DNA from: an uncultured Victivallales bacterium
GTDB lineage: Bacteria; Verrucomicrobiota; Lentisphaeria; Oligosphaerales; JAFGRS01
Direction: 5' to 3'
Length of the DNA stretch: 64,000 nucleotides
Assembly: GCA_903837355.1 (NCBI GenBank)
Contig: CAILUI010000408.1
Span: forward strand, 49,111-113,110
Below are positions 1-8,797 of this stretch, piece by piece (the stretch's first letter is position 1; every line of letters starts with the position of its first letter). The notes beneath the pieces are model-generated. The model saw nothing but the letters and a program-made list of their open reading frames with translations, did no database searches and had not been told where the DNA came from. Both the position numbers and the translations under genes were made by a program.

Positions 1-402
1 GTAGAGCCGCATCTCGGGCGCCGCCGTGAGCACATGGACCTCTTGCCGGTCATCCGCCATGGTCTGCCCCGGCGCCGCAAAGAAAGTCTCTCCGGCGCCG
101 CTGCGGTCGCAGCGCAACAGCACCATCAGCACCGGGTAGTCCTCAGCCCGTATGGCCAATTCAGGACTCAGCAGTTGCGCATCGTAACGCGTCACTCCCC
201 GCAGGCCCTCGGGCGCCACCGCAACCTGCTCCCAGTTGGCCGGCTCCCAGCCCTGCAGACCATCCGCGAAGCTCCACGACAGGATCTCCGCAGACCAGAC
301 AGTCCCCGCCAGAGCCAACAGCAGGGCTCCCAAACGAAAGAGACGGGTGTGTCGTCCGCCTATTCCATGGGTGTATGGCGGGCATCTCTGAACATCCAAC
401 AT
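1..402 (-). CDS. Secreted protein, 5' part only (cut by window edge)
   Basis: The reading frame is open from about 402 to base 1 and continues beyond the window, so only the N-terminus (about 134 residues) is visible. It has a signal peptide: a basic stretch (RHTRLFR), a hydrophobic core (LGALLLALAG) and a likely cleavage after WSA. The mature part begins with a beta-sandwich-like pattern (SWSFADGLQGWEP, later LLSPELAIRAEDYPVLMV). I associate this with N-terminal domains of secreted carbohydrate-active or sulfatase-type proteins in PVC bacteria. The function is unknown because the rest is missing. The start is uncertain. The only ATG in frame that keeps the basic n-region is at 402, inside an inverted repeat; the only other start-like codon is a TTG at 333, which would remove the basic residues. 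Confidence 0.55.
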   Translation of the reverse strand, partial: MLDVQRCPPYTHGIGGRHTRLFRLGALLLALAGTVWSAEILSWSFADGLQGWEPANWEQVAVAPEGLRGVTRYDAQLLSPELAIRAEDYPVLMVLLRCDRSGAGETFFAAPGQTMADDRQEVHVLTAAPEMRLY

Positions 403-493
403 CGAACACTGAACATCGAACACCGAACGATCACTGCACGGGCGAGTGTCTTTCCTTCGACGTTGGACGTTGGACGTTCGGTGTTCGACGTTC
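391..493. repeat. Imperfect inverted repeat of GAACATCGAACACC type
   Basis: The left arm (about 391-429) is built of AACATCCAACATCGAACACT-like units. The right arm (about 456-493) is built of TTCGACGTTGGACGTT-like units, and the two arms are largely reverse complements. Each arm is itself internally periodic. Together they can form a long stem around a loop of about 25 bases. I recall spurious peptides of the NIQHRTLNIEHRT and FDVGRW kind, produced by such repeats, in Lentisphaerae, Verrucomicrobia and related genomes. It sits between the murC-murB stop and the start of the next gene on the minus strand, so it could act as a transcript terminator or RNA-processing site. Confidence 0.7.
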
Positions 494-512
494 ATGGATA
501 CCTCATCGCCCC

Positions 513-2756
513 CTACCGCCCGCCCACGTCGGCGCACCAGCACACCTCATCCTGCAGAGTGATTCCGCAGTGCGCGCGGACCCGTTCCCGACAGCGGGCC
601 ACCAGATCGCGCATATCGGTCTCCGCGGCGCCGGCGGAATCGTTGATGATGAAGTTTGCGTGCTTCTCACTGACGTGCAGCGGCCCGCAGCGCAGGCCCT
701 TGCAGCCGGCCTCCTCAAGCAACCGTCCGGCCTGGCCACCGGGCGGATTACGGAAGACGCACCCCGCACTCCGGCCGGTCGGTTGCGCCTGGCGCCGCCA
801 GGTCCCGGCGGCCGCGATGGCCGCCTGGGCTGCCGCGGGCGGGGTTGCCGCGCCCCGCAGGTGCACCGTGGTCACGATGACATCCGCCGGGATGTCGCTG
901 TGACGGTACCCCCAGGCGATGTCGCTTCCGGCTGCCCGCCAGTCGCTGCCGTCCAGGCGGACACCACAGACCTCGGCCACCACGTCACCGATGGCGACGC
1001 CCTGGGCTCCCGCGTTCATCCGCAGTGCCCCGCCCAGGGATGCAGGCACCCAGGCCAACGGCGCCATGGCAGCCGTGCAGACGCCACGTTCGGCCAGAGC
1101 GCGAATCAGCGGGGCCAGGCAGACGCCGGCACCCGCGCTCACCCTGCCATCCGCCCCGAACTCGACCTCGGTGAACCGCCCCGCCGTGAGGCTGACCACC
1201 AGGCGCAAGGGCTCTGTATCCGTCCCCACCAGCTTGCTGCCTGCCCCCAGAGGCCAAACCGGAATGCCCTCGGCGGCCGCCAGGCGCAATGCCGTCGCCA
1301 GTTCTTCGTGAGTGCGCGGCAGCACCCGCAACGGCCGGTCCGTACCGACTGCCAGCGTGGTCAACTCGGCCCAGGTCCGGGACCGCTCCACGGGAACAGC
1401 CGCCGCCGCCAGGGCCTGCTCGAGCCGCGTCCACTCCTGTTCGCGCCAGGCTTGGACCACCGCCGGCACGACCGTGCCGACATCGCCGGCGCCAACCACG
1501 GCCAACACGCACGGTTCCGCCGTCGGTGCGGCGGCCAGCGCCGTCGCCAGATCGTCCAGCGTACCCGCCCAGTACCGGCACGGCGGCCCGCTCACGGCGG
1601 CGGCGATCGTGCGCGGGTCGGCGCTGACGGCGTCGTCCACCCACGCCGCAAACGGCACCACGACCCAGACCTCATCGGCCCACTCCGAAAGCACGGCCGC
1701 GAACTGGCTGGCATAGCGCTTGACGCGCTCGAAGCGATGCGCCTGAAACACCACCTTCAGGGCATGTCCGGGCCAGCTCTCCCGCAGGGCCGACAGGCTG
1801 GCGCGCAACTCGGTCGGATGGTGCGCGTAATCCTCAACGATCACCCGCCGCTCGCGCGCGCTCCGAAAACGCACGCTGAGGCGCCGGTCCACGCCGGCGA
1901 ACGAGCGCAGGGCGGCAAGCGCCGTCTGCCGGGTTACCCCCACCGCCTCGGCCGCCAGTAAAGCCAGGCAGGCGTTGGAGCGGTTGTGCTGCCCGGCCAC
2001 GGACAGCGACAGCCCCGCTGGAATGTCATCGACGCCGGCAAAGCGCACGGCGGGATGGGCCCCAAGCACCTCGCGCGTGGCCGGCGTGTCCCAGGCCAAC
2101 ACGCGGTCGGCACGGCCGGCGAAATCCGCGAAAATACGCCGCAACGCCGCCTCGCCGCCGACGCTCCAGCAGTGGTCGTCCTCGATGTTTAGGATGACCG
2201 CCAGATGGCTGCGCATCAGTACCTGTGTGCCGTCGCTCTCGTCGACCTCGGTGACCAGGAGACGGCCCGCGCCCGCCGTGGCCGAACGTTCCCAGCCCGA
2301 GACCGAACCGCCCACCAACAGGCCCGGATCCAGGCCGGCCACGCGCAGAATGTGCGCGATCATCGCCGTGGTCGTGGTCTTACCATGCGAACCCCCGACG
2401 CAGATCACGGTCCCGAAACAACGCGCGATCCGAGCCAGAAACTCGCCGCGCAGGCAGCTCTCGATGCCCAGTGCCGCGGCCGCCACGCGCTCGGGGTTGT
2501 CGGCCGGCACGGCGCTGCTGTAGACCAGCAACTCGGCACCCGCCAGCGCGTCCGCGGCGTGCCCAAGGCGCACCGGCACACCACGGCTCATCAGCGCCCG
2601 GGTCATGGCCGACGGGGCCAGGTCACTGCCGGAAACGTGGACCTTCCAGTCGACCAGAATGTGCGCCAGGCCAGCCATGCCGACCCCGCCAATCCCGGTG
2701 AAATGGACGTGCCGCCAGGGGGGCTGGAACGATAAGGAAGACGCTGAATTCGCCAC
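513..2756 (-). CDS. murC/murB: Bifunctional UDP-MurNAc:L-Ala ligase / UDP-MurNAc dehydrogenase (MurC-MurB fusion)
   Basis: The N-terminal half is MurC, which adds L-alanine to UDP-MurNAc using ATP. It has the Rossmann motif GIGGVGMAG and the P-loop GGSHGKTTTT (about residues 121-130). The C-terminal 300 residues are MurB, the FAD/NADPH enzyme making UDP-MurNAc. They show the FAD-binding motifs PLGAGSKLV and GGALRMNAGAQG, GYRHSDIP, and the active-site region SAGCVFRNP followed by HANFIIN. In this region Cys (about 666) stands where most MurBs have the catalytic Ser. Both act in the cytoplasm on the peptidoglycan precursor path; the fusion joins consecutive steps in reverse order. I chose the GTG at 2756 (747 residues) because it leaves a normal-length lead before the Rossmann fold. 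An ATG at 2879 would add 41 unconserved residues. No other mur or fts genes are visible. Confidence 0.93.
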   Translation of the reverse strand: MANSASSLSFQPPWRHVHFTGIGGVGMAGLAHILVDWKVHVSGSDLAPSAMTRALMSRGVPVRLGHAADALAGAELLVYSSAVPADNPERVAAAALGIESCLRGEFLARIARCFGTVICVGGSHGKTTTTAMIAHILRVAGLDPGLLVGGSVSGWERSATAGAGRLLVTEVDESDGTQVLMRSHLAVILNIEDDHCWSVGGEAALRRIFADFAGRADRVLAWDTPATREVLGAHPAVRFAGVDDIPAGLSLSVAGQHNRSNACLALLAAEAVGVTRQTALAALRSFAGVDRRLSVRFRSARERRVIVEDYAHHPTELRASLSALRESWPGHALKVVFQAHRFERVKRYASQFAAVLSEWADEVWVVVPFAAWVDDAVSADPRTIAAAVSGPPCRYWAGTLDDLATALAAAPTAEPCVLAVVGAGDVGTVVPAVVQAWREQEWTRLEQALAAAAVPVERSRTWAELTTLAVGTDRPLRVLPRTHEELATALRLAAAEGIPVWPLGAGSKLVGTDTEPLRLVVSLTAGRFTEVEFGADGRVSAGAGVCLAPLIRALAERGVCTAAMAPLAWVPASLGGALRMNAGAQGVAIGDVVAEVCGVRLDGSDWRAAGSDIAWGYRHSDIPADVIVTTVHLRGAATPPAAAQAAIAAAGTWRRQAQPTGRSAGCVFRNPPGGQAGRLLEEAGCKGLRCGPLHVSEKHANFIINDSAGAAETDMRDLVARCRERVRAHCGITLQDEVCWCADVGGR

Positions 2757-3014
2757 CGGTGGTCTGCGCCCTTGAGAACCGTGAGGATAGGAAACAACGC
2801 CGCGCCAGGCGGCACCCGCTGCGCCAATATGACCGACCGGCTCCGAATGTCCAGAACCGCGCCGCGGGCCGTTCCCCACCGCACCAGGTCGGCAAAAAGG
2901 AGGAGGCGTCCGTGGACAAGGACGCTCTCGTGTCTATATTTGTCCATCGTAAGCGAATTTAGACCATAGCATGTCCAACCGCGGGCCACTGCGCCCAGCG
3001 TGGGGGTCTTGGCG

Positions 3015-3713
3015 GTGAATCTGCAGGTTCGCGACGTGGCCCGGATCCTGGACGTGTCGGAGAAGACCCTCTACCGCTGGGTCAAGGCCGGCACGATCCC
3101 TTACCATCGGGTTGGCGACCTCTACCGCTTCAACCGCGCCGAGGTTTTGGAGTGGGCGACCTGCAGGCGCATGCAGCTCTCGCCGGAGATGCTACTGGAA
3201 CCGGATGCGGGGCAGGTGCCCTTGCCGAGTCTGGTCGAGGCCCTGAAGGCAGGCGGGGTCGCCTACCGTATCGGGGGAGCCGACAAAGCCTCCGTGCTGG
3301 CGGCGGTGGTCGAGTTGCTGCGCTTGCCGGAGGAGGTCGACCGGCAGTTCCTGTACCAGGTCCTCCTGGCCCGCGAGACGCTGGGATCGACGGGGGTGGG
3401 CGACGGCATCGCCATCCCGCACGTCCGCAACCCGATCGTGCTGCACATCACGCGGCCGACCATCACCCTCTGCTTCCTCGAGAACCCCATCGCCTTTGGG
3501 GCTCTGGATGGCGGGCCGGTGAAGATCCTGTTCACGCTCATCAGTCCCACCGTGCAGGCTCATCTGCACCTGCTCTCGCGCCTGGGATTCGTGTTGCACC
3601 ATCCCGAGTTCAAGGCCGCCCTGAAGCGCGAGGCGTTGCGCGACGAACTCCTGGAGAAACTGGCGCTGGCTGAGGCGTCGCTGCCCGTGGCGCCACCGGG
3701 CAAGCCAACGTGA
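3015..3713 (+). CDS. HTH domain fused to PTS EIIA (fructose/nitrogen type)
   Basis: The first 50 residues form an excisionase/MerR-type winged helix (VRDVARILDVSEKTLYRWV, then IPYHRVGDLYRFNRAEVLEW). The remainder (about 75-225) is a PTS EIIA type 2 domain with the phospho-acceptor motif DGIAIPHVRN (His about 136). This layout suggests a regulator whose DNA binding responds to phosphorylation of the IIA domain; the DNA target is not known. It starts the Hyf/Nuo-like operon, with hyfB-like beginning 43 bases after its stop, so it may control that complex. I prefer the GTG at 3015, preceded by a GGGGG stretch at suitable spacing, over the GTG at 3000. No other PTS protein is encoded in the window. 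Confidence 0.85.
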   Translation: MNLQVRDVARILDVSEKTLYRWVKAGTIPYHRVGDLYRFNRAEVLEWATCRRMQLSPEMLLEPDAGQVPLPSLVEALKAGGVAYRIGGADKASVLAAVVELLRLPEEVDRQFLYQVLLARETLGSTGVGDGIAIPHVRNPIVLHITRPTITLCFLENPIAFGALDGGPVKILFTLISPTVQAHLHLLSRLGFVLHHPEFKAALKREALRDELLEKLALAEASLPVAPPGKPT

Positions 3714-3756
3714 GCCCGCAGCCGGCTTCGGCGGCGCTGCGATTCTGGAGTCGTGT

Positions 3757-5781
3757 ATGACGTCCCCTCTCTCGCTGATTCTGGCAGCCCTGGCCCTGAT
3801 TGGGCTCAGTGGCGTGCCGGGATTGTGCCTGGACCGGCAGCGGCCGGCGGGCCAGCGGCTGGCGGTGCTGACCGTCGTCGTCGGTGCGCTGCTGGGGCTG
3901 TGCGGCGCCCTCCGGGTACTGATTGCGGGGGGGGAGTACACTCGCGTGCTGGCCTGGGTGGGCCCCGGAACGACGGACCTCCGGCTCGGGGTGGACGGGC
4001 TCAGCGCCTTCTTCCTGGTCCCGGTCTTCCTGGTCGGAGCGCTGGGCGCTGTCTACGGCCTGGGCTACTGGCGCCAAGCGCGGCACCAGAGCAACGGCCG
4101 CAAGCTAAGTCTGTTCTGGGGAATCACCGTGGCCGGCATGGTGCTGCTGATCCTGGCCCGACATGCGTTCCTGTTCCTGCTGGGCTGGGAACTGATGGCG
4201 CTGGGCGCCTTCTTCCTGCTCAGCACCGAGGAGCAGCGCGCGGACTGCCGCGCCTCGGCCTGGCTCTACCTGATCGCGACGCACGTCGGCTCGCTGGCGC
4301 TGTTTGCGCTGTTTGCGCTGCTGCATCGGGCGACGGGGAGCTTCGAGATCCGCATCCTGGCCAGCTCAGAGGCCAGTGCCGGCCTGGGCTGGGCGGTCTT
4401 CCTGTTGGCAGTCCTCGGGTTTGGCCTGAAGGCGGGCGTGATCCCGCTGCATTTCTGGCTGCCGTCGGCGCACGCCAACGCGCCGAGCCACGTCTCGGCA
4501 CTGATGTCCGGCGTGCTCATCAAGATGGGGATCTACGGGCTGGTGCGCTTCCTCGGACTCCTGCCCGAGCCGCCGCTGGAGTGGGGCGGACTGCTGCTGC
4601 TGGCCGGGGCGACGAGCGCCGTGCTGGGAATCCTGTTCGCCATCGGCCAGCACGACCTCAAGCGCCTGCTGGCGTACTGCAGCGTCGAGAACATCGGCAT
4701 CATCGTGATGGGACTCGGCCTGGCCCTGCTGGGGCGCTCTCTGGGCCGGCCGACCTGGGTGGTGCTGGGACTGGCAGGGGCGCTGCTGCACGTCTGGAAC
4801 CACTGCCTGTTCAAGGCCCTCCTGTTCCTCGGAGCCGGCAGCATCGTGCACGCGACCCACACCCGGCAGATCGACCGCCTGGGCGGCCTGGCCCGGCACA
4901 TGCCATGGACGGCCACCCTGTTCGGCGTCGGCGCCGTAGCGATCTGCGGACTGCCGCCGCTGAACGGCTTTGTCAGCGAGTTCCTCCTCTATCTGGGTCT
5001 GCTGGGTGCGGCCCAGAGTGCACCTGGCGCGGTTCGGGCCGCCGCCTTTGCGGCCCCCACCCTGGCCCTGAGTGGGGCCCTGGCCCTGGCCTGTTTCGTC
5101 AAGGTCTACGGCGCCGTATTCCTCGGCACGGCTCGCAGCGCCGCCGCGGAGCACGCCCATGAAGCACCGCCGACCATGACCATCCCCATGGGTGTGCTGG
5201 CCACTGGCTGCGCCCTGGTCGGCCTGGCGCCTTTCCTGCTGGCGCCGATGCTCGACCGCGCGCTAGCCAACTGGCTGCCCAGCACCGCCGGCACGGCCCC
5301 GTCGGTAGCCCAGGTCGCCGCGCTGCAGTCCATCGGCCTACTCGCCGCGGCGCTGCTGGTGCTGGGGCTCGCCCTGGGGGTCATCCTGCGCGGTCGCTTG
5401 CGGCGCGGCGGCGCCACCGCCGCCAGCACCTGGGGCTGCGGTTACCTGGCCCCCAGTCCGCGCATCCAGTACACCGCCTCGTCCTTTGTGCAGATGCTGG
5501 TGGAGCTGTTCAGCGGCGTGCTGCGCTCGCAGACACGAGCCCCGGCCGTGCGTGACGTCTTCCCGGCCCCCGCGTCGTTCTCGACGCAAGTGGCCGACCC
5601 CGTGCTGGACGGTCAGATCCTGCCCTGGTCACGCTGGCTGGGGCGCGGCTTCGTACGGCTCCGGCTGATCCAAGGTGGCGTCACCCAGCACTACCTGCTC
5701 TACATTCTGGTGACGGTCATCGTCTTGCTGGGCTGGACGATGCCCTGGGGACGCTTGCTGGCGCAACTGCACACGCCGTGA
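3757..5781 (+). CDS. hyfB-like: Hydrogenase-4 subunit B-like proton-pumping subunit (NuoL/MrpA family)
   Basis: A 674-residue integral membrane protein with about 16 hydrophobic segments, the usual length of HyfB. The antiporter-like core shows WELMALGAFFLLS, HFWLPSAHANAPSHVSALMSG and a QHDLKRLLAYCSVENIGII segment, which carry the channel residues of NuoL/M/N proteins. A C-terminal extension (about 560-674) follows, as in HyfB/HycC. It should translocate H+ or Na+ in the membrane arm of the complex encoded by the following genes. The stop overlaps the leader of the next gene, so the two are coupled. Confidence 0.93.
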   Translation: MTSPLSLILAALALIGLSGVPGLCLDRQRPAGQRLAVLTVVVGALLGLCGALRVLIAGGEYTRVLAWVGPGTTDLRLGVDGLSAFFLVPVFLVGALGAVYGLGYWRQARHQSNGRKLSLFWGITVAGMVLLILARHAFLFLLGWELMALGAFFLLSTEEQRADCRASAWLYLIATHVGSLALFALFALLHRATGSFEIRILASSEASAGLGWAVFLLAVLGFGLKAGVIPLHFWLPSAHANAPSHVSALMSGVLIKMGIYGLVRFLGLLPEPPLEWGGLLLLAGATSAVLGILFAIGQHDLKRLLAYCSVENIGIIVMGLGLALLGRSLGRPTWVVLGLAGALLHVWNHCLFKALLFLGAGSIVHATHTRQIDRLGGLARHMPWTATLFGVGAVAICGLPPLNGFVSEFLLYLGLLGAAQSAPGAVRAAAFAAPTLALSGALALACFVKVYGAVFLGTARSAAAEHAHEAPPTMTIPMGVLATGCALVGLAPFLLAPMLDRALANWLPSTAGTAPSVAQVAALQSIGLLAAALLVLGLALGVILRGRLRRGGATAASTWGCGYLAPSPRIQYTASSFVQMLVELFSGVLRSQTRAPAVRDVFPAPASFSTQVADPVLDGQILPWSRWLGRGFVRLRLIQGGVTQHYLLYILVTVIVLLGWTMPWGRLLAQLHTP

Positions 5782-5795
5782 TAGACGGAGACCGC

Positions 5796-6713
5796 ATGCC
5801 TGCAATGACCGATACCTGGATCCATCTGGCACTGCTGCTGCTGATGCCGCCCCTGCTGCTGGGGGTGATCGGCAAGACCAAAGCCTGGTTCGCGGGACGC
5901 AACGGACCGCCGCTCCTGCAACCTTACCACGACATCCTCAAACTCATGCGCAAAGGGGTGGTGATCAGCCGCACCACGACCTGGATCTTCGTGGCCGCCC
6001 CGGCGGTGACCCTGGCCGCGGTGCTGCTCGCGGGGCTGATCGTGCCCATGGGCGCTTTCGCAGCCCCAATCTCGTTCGCGGGCGACCTGATCCTCTTCGC
6101 CTACCTCTTCGCCCTGAGCCGCTTCTTCACCACCACCGCCGCCCTGGACACCGGCTCGCCCTTCGAGGGCATGGGCGCGGCGCGCGAGGTGACCTTCGCC
6201 TGCCTGTCGGAGCCGGCCCTGTTCTTCGCCCTGCTGGTCCTGGCCCGCCTTTCCGGGTCGCTGCTGCTCGGCGACATGCTGCAGGCGCCGCTGGCCGGCG
6301 GCTGGAGACTCCACGCCGCACCCTTGGTACTGGTCGGCCTCGGCCTCTTCATCCTGCTCCTGGCGGAGAACTGCCGCATCCCGGTTGACGACCCCAACAC
6401 GCACCTCGAACTGACCATGATCCACGAGGTCATGGTGCTGGATCACAGCGGCCCGCTGCTGGGCCTGATTCTGTACGCTGCCGCGATCAAACTCTTCGTG
6501 CTGGGCTCGGTGTTGCTGCACGTGGTGACCCCCTTCACGCTCGGAAACCCCTGGCTTGATCGCTTCCTGTTCATGGGCGAGATGCTGGGGCTGGCCGTGG
6601 CCGTGGGCGTCGTCGAGTCCATCATGGCGCGCCTGCAACTGCGGCACGTGCCGCACCTGCTGATCGCCGCCCTCCTGTTCTGCGGCTTCGGGTTCGTCCT
6701 GCTGCTGAGGTAA
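5796..6713 (+). CDS. hyfC-like: Hydrogenase-4 subunit C-like membrane subunit (NuoH family)
   Basis: A 305-residue membrane protein with about eight transmembrane segments. NuoH-family signatures are GRNGPPLLQPYHDILKL near the N-terminus, the acidic cytoplasmic loop SPFEGMGAAREVTFACLSEP, and ENCRIPVDDPNTHLELTMIH. These line the interface with the NuoB/NuoD-like subunits and are thought to couple electron transfer to ion pumping. The ATG at 5796 has a GGAG five bases upstream. An in-frame GTG at 5778 overlaps the end of the previous gene but lacks a ribosome site. Confidence 0.93.
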   Translation: MPAMTDTWIHLALLLLMPPLLLGVIGKTKAWFAGRNGPPLLQPYHDILKLMRKGVVISRTTTWIFVAAPAVTLAAVLLAGLIVPMGAFAAPISFAGDLILFAYLFALSRFFTTTAALDTGSPFEGMGAAREVTFACLSEPALFFALLVLARLSGSLLLGDMLQAPLAGGWRLHAAPLVLVGLGLFILLLAENCRIPVDDPNTHLELTMIHEVMVLDHSGPLLGLILYAAAIKLFVLGSVLLHVVTPFTLGNPWLDRFLFMGEMLGLAVAVGVVESIMARLQLRHVPHLLIAALLFCGFGFVLLLR

Positions 6714-6718
6714 CCGAC

Positions 6719-7360
6719 ATGGATGCGTTGCTGAACTCGCTGCTGGTCGTGGTCCTGGTGCTGAACCTCTACGCCCTGGGTACGAGCCGCATCCTGGCCG
6801 TGATCGGCGCCGTCACCCTCCAGGGCGTGCTGCTCGGGATCATGCCACTGCTCGTCGAAGGGCACGTCAGCTACACCGGCGCCCTGGCGGCGGTGGCCGC
6901 GATCGCCCTCAAGGGAATGATCATCCCCCGCATGCTCTACCACGCCATGCGCGATGCTCAGATCAAGCATGAAGTGGAGCCCCTCATCGGCTTCCTGCCC
7001 TGTATGATTCTGGGCGCCGTGGCCACCGGATTCGCTCTCTTGTTTGCATCACAACTACCTTTAGAAGAAGCACATACATCTACACTTCTGGTACCTGCGT
7101 CGCTCGCCACCATGTTTGTCGGCTTCCTGCTGCTGATCACCCGCGTCAAGGCCATCACCCAGGTCATCGGCTACCTGGTGCTGGAGAACGGCATCTTCAT
7201 CTTCGGCATGATGCTGGTCGAAGCCATGCCGCTGGTGGTCGAACTGGCGGTACTCCTCGACCTCTTCGTGGGCGTGTTCGTGATCTGTATCATCGTCAAC
7301 CATATCAACCAGGCGTTCTCGTCCCTGGACACACGCCGCCTGGTCTCGCTGAAGGAATAG
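6719..7360 (+). CDS. hyfE-like: Hydrogenase-4 subunit E-like membrane subunit (NuoK-like)
   Basis: A 213-residue protein with six or seven membrane helices. It matches HyfE in length and in gene position between the HyfC- and HyfF-like genes. It has a GALAAVAAIALKGMIIPRM segment and the NuoK-like stretch ITQVIGYLVLENGIFIFGMM with the membrane-buried Glu. It belongs in the membrane arm next to the antiporter-like subunits. About 50 bases in the middle (7043-7093, residues LFASQLPLEEAHTSTLLVPA) use AT-rich codons unlike the rest of the operon. Start ATG lies 5 bases after the previous stop. Confidence 0.9.
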   Translation: MDALLNSLLVVVLVLNLYALGTSRILAVIGAVTLQGVLLGIMPLLVEGHVSYTGALAAVAAIALKGMIIPRMLYHAMRDAQIKHEVEPLIGFLPCMILGAVATGFALLFASQLPLEEAHTSTLLVPASLATMFVGFLLLITRVKAITQVIGYLVLENGIFIFGMMLVEAMPLVVELAVLLDLFVGVFVICIIVNHINQAFSSLDTRRLVSLKE

Positions 7361-7363
7361 GGC

Positions 7364-8797
7364 ATGGCCTTCGCGCTGATCTTCATCCCGCTGCTCATGG
7401 CGCTAGCCGCCTTCCTCATCGGCTCGGCGCGCTGGCGGCCCCTGCTGCTGCCGCTGACCGGCGTGGTGCATCTGGGGTTGACGCTGCTGGTACTGGTACG
7501 GCCGGATCTGCGGGTCAGCGCGGCCTGGCTGGTGCTGGACCCCGCGGGCTGCCTGGTTCTGCTGCTGCTCAGTCTGCTGTTCTGCGTGGTATCGTTCTAC
7601 ATCGTGGGCTACCTGCGCTATCGGCAGGAGCGCTCGAACCGCATCTTCTGCATGTGCATCCTGGCGTTCCTCGGCACGCTCAGCCTGGTGATCTGGTCCA
7701 ACCACCTCGGCCTGATGTGGGTGGGCATTGAGGCAACCGCCCTGTGTACGGCACCGCTGATCTACTTCAACCGCACCCCGCGCTCCATCGAGGCAACCTG
7801 GAAGTACATGCTGATCGGTTCGGTCGGCATCGCCCTGGCACTGCTGGGCTCGTTCTTCCTGGCCTACGCCTCGCTGCACTCAGGCATGGCCCCGTCGCTG
7901 GTCTACAGCGAACTGCTCACCGCGGCGCCGCAACTCTCCAAGCCCTGGCTGCACGCGGCGTTTGTGCTGATGCTCGTCGGCTATGGCACGAAGATGGGCC
8001 TGGCACCGATGCACACCTGGAAGCCCGATGCCTACGGCGAGGCGCCGGCCGCCGTGGGGGCGCTGCTGGCCGGCGGCGTCACCAGTTGCGCCTTCCTCTG
8101 CATCCTGCGTATCTACCATCTCTGCGTCGCGGCTGGCGAAGGGGCCTACGCGTCCCGACTGCTGGTCTTCATGGGGCTCCTCTCGATGCTGGTTGCCGGC
8201 ATTCTCATGGTCGGCCAACTCGACTTCAAGCGCCTCCTGGCCTACTCCAGCGTCGAGCACATGGGAATCCTCGTCCTCGGGCTCGGCATCGGTGGCGGCG
8301 CCGTCTACGGCAGCCTCCTGCACCTGTTCTGCAACGGACTGACCAAGGGCGTCCTGTTCATGGCCGCCGGGAACATCCACCGCGCCTATAACAGCACCAC
8401 CACCGACACCGTCCGCGGCGCCCTGCGACGGGTGCCGATCTCCGGCGGCCTGATGCTGGCCGGACTCCTGGCAATCACCGGCTCGCCACCCTTCGGACCC
8501 TTCATCAGCGAGTTCACCATCCTCTGTGCCGCCTTCGACCAAGCGCACTTCTGGGCGGGCGGGCTGTTCCTGCTCTTCCTTTTCATCGTCTTCATTGGCA
8601 TGGGGGCCACGATCCTGCTGATGGTGCAGGGCAAGGCCCCCGTCGATGCTCCGCGCACAGCCTATCGCGACGGGATGCTGACCGTCCTGCCATCACTGTT
8701 GCTCCTGGCTGCGGTTCTGCTGCTGGGGCTCACGATCCCGGAGTTCCTCAACTCCCGGTTGCTCGCCGCGGCCCACTTCCTCGAGGCCACGCCATGA
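7364..8797 (+). CDS. hyfF-like: Hydrogenase-4 subunit F-like proton-pumping subunit (NuoN/NuoM family)
   Basis: A 477-residue membrane protein with about 14 hydrophobic segments. It carries the antiporter-like signatures THLGLMWVGIEA-like (NHLGLMWVGIEATAL), MHTWKPDAYGEAPAAVGALL and RLLAYSSVEHMGILVLGLG. HyfF is the second ion-channel subunit of hydrogenase-4-type complexes. It starts 3 bases after the hyfE-like stop and overlaps the next start by four bases (ATGA), so translation is coupled. The window has two antiporter-like subunits in total and no HyfD homologue. Confidence 0.92.
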   Translation: MAFALIFIPLLMALAAFLIGSARWRPLLLPLTGVVHLGLTLLVLVRPDLRVSAAWLVLDPAGCLVLLLLSLLFCVVSFYIVGYLRYRQERSNRIFCMCILAFLGTLSLVIWSNHLGLMWVGIEATALCTAPLIYFNRTPRSIEATWKYMLIGSVGIALALLGSFFLAYASLHSGMAPSLVYSELLTAAPQLSKPWLHAAFVLMLVGYGTKMGLAPMHTWKPDAYGEAPAAVGALLAGGVTSCAFLCILRIYHLCVAAGEGAYASRLLVFMGLLSMLVAGILMVGQLDFKRLLAYSSVEHMGILVLGLGIGGGAVYGSLLHLFCNGLTKGVLFMAAGNIHRAYNSTTTDTVRGALRRVPISGGLMLAGLLAITGSPPFGPFISEFTILCAAFDQAHFWAGGLFLLFLFIVFIGMGATILLMVQGKAPVDAPRTAYRDGMLTVLPSLLLLAAVLLLGLTIPEFLNSRLLAAAHFLEATP

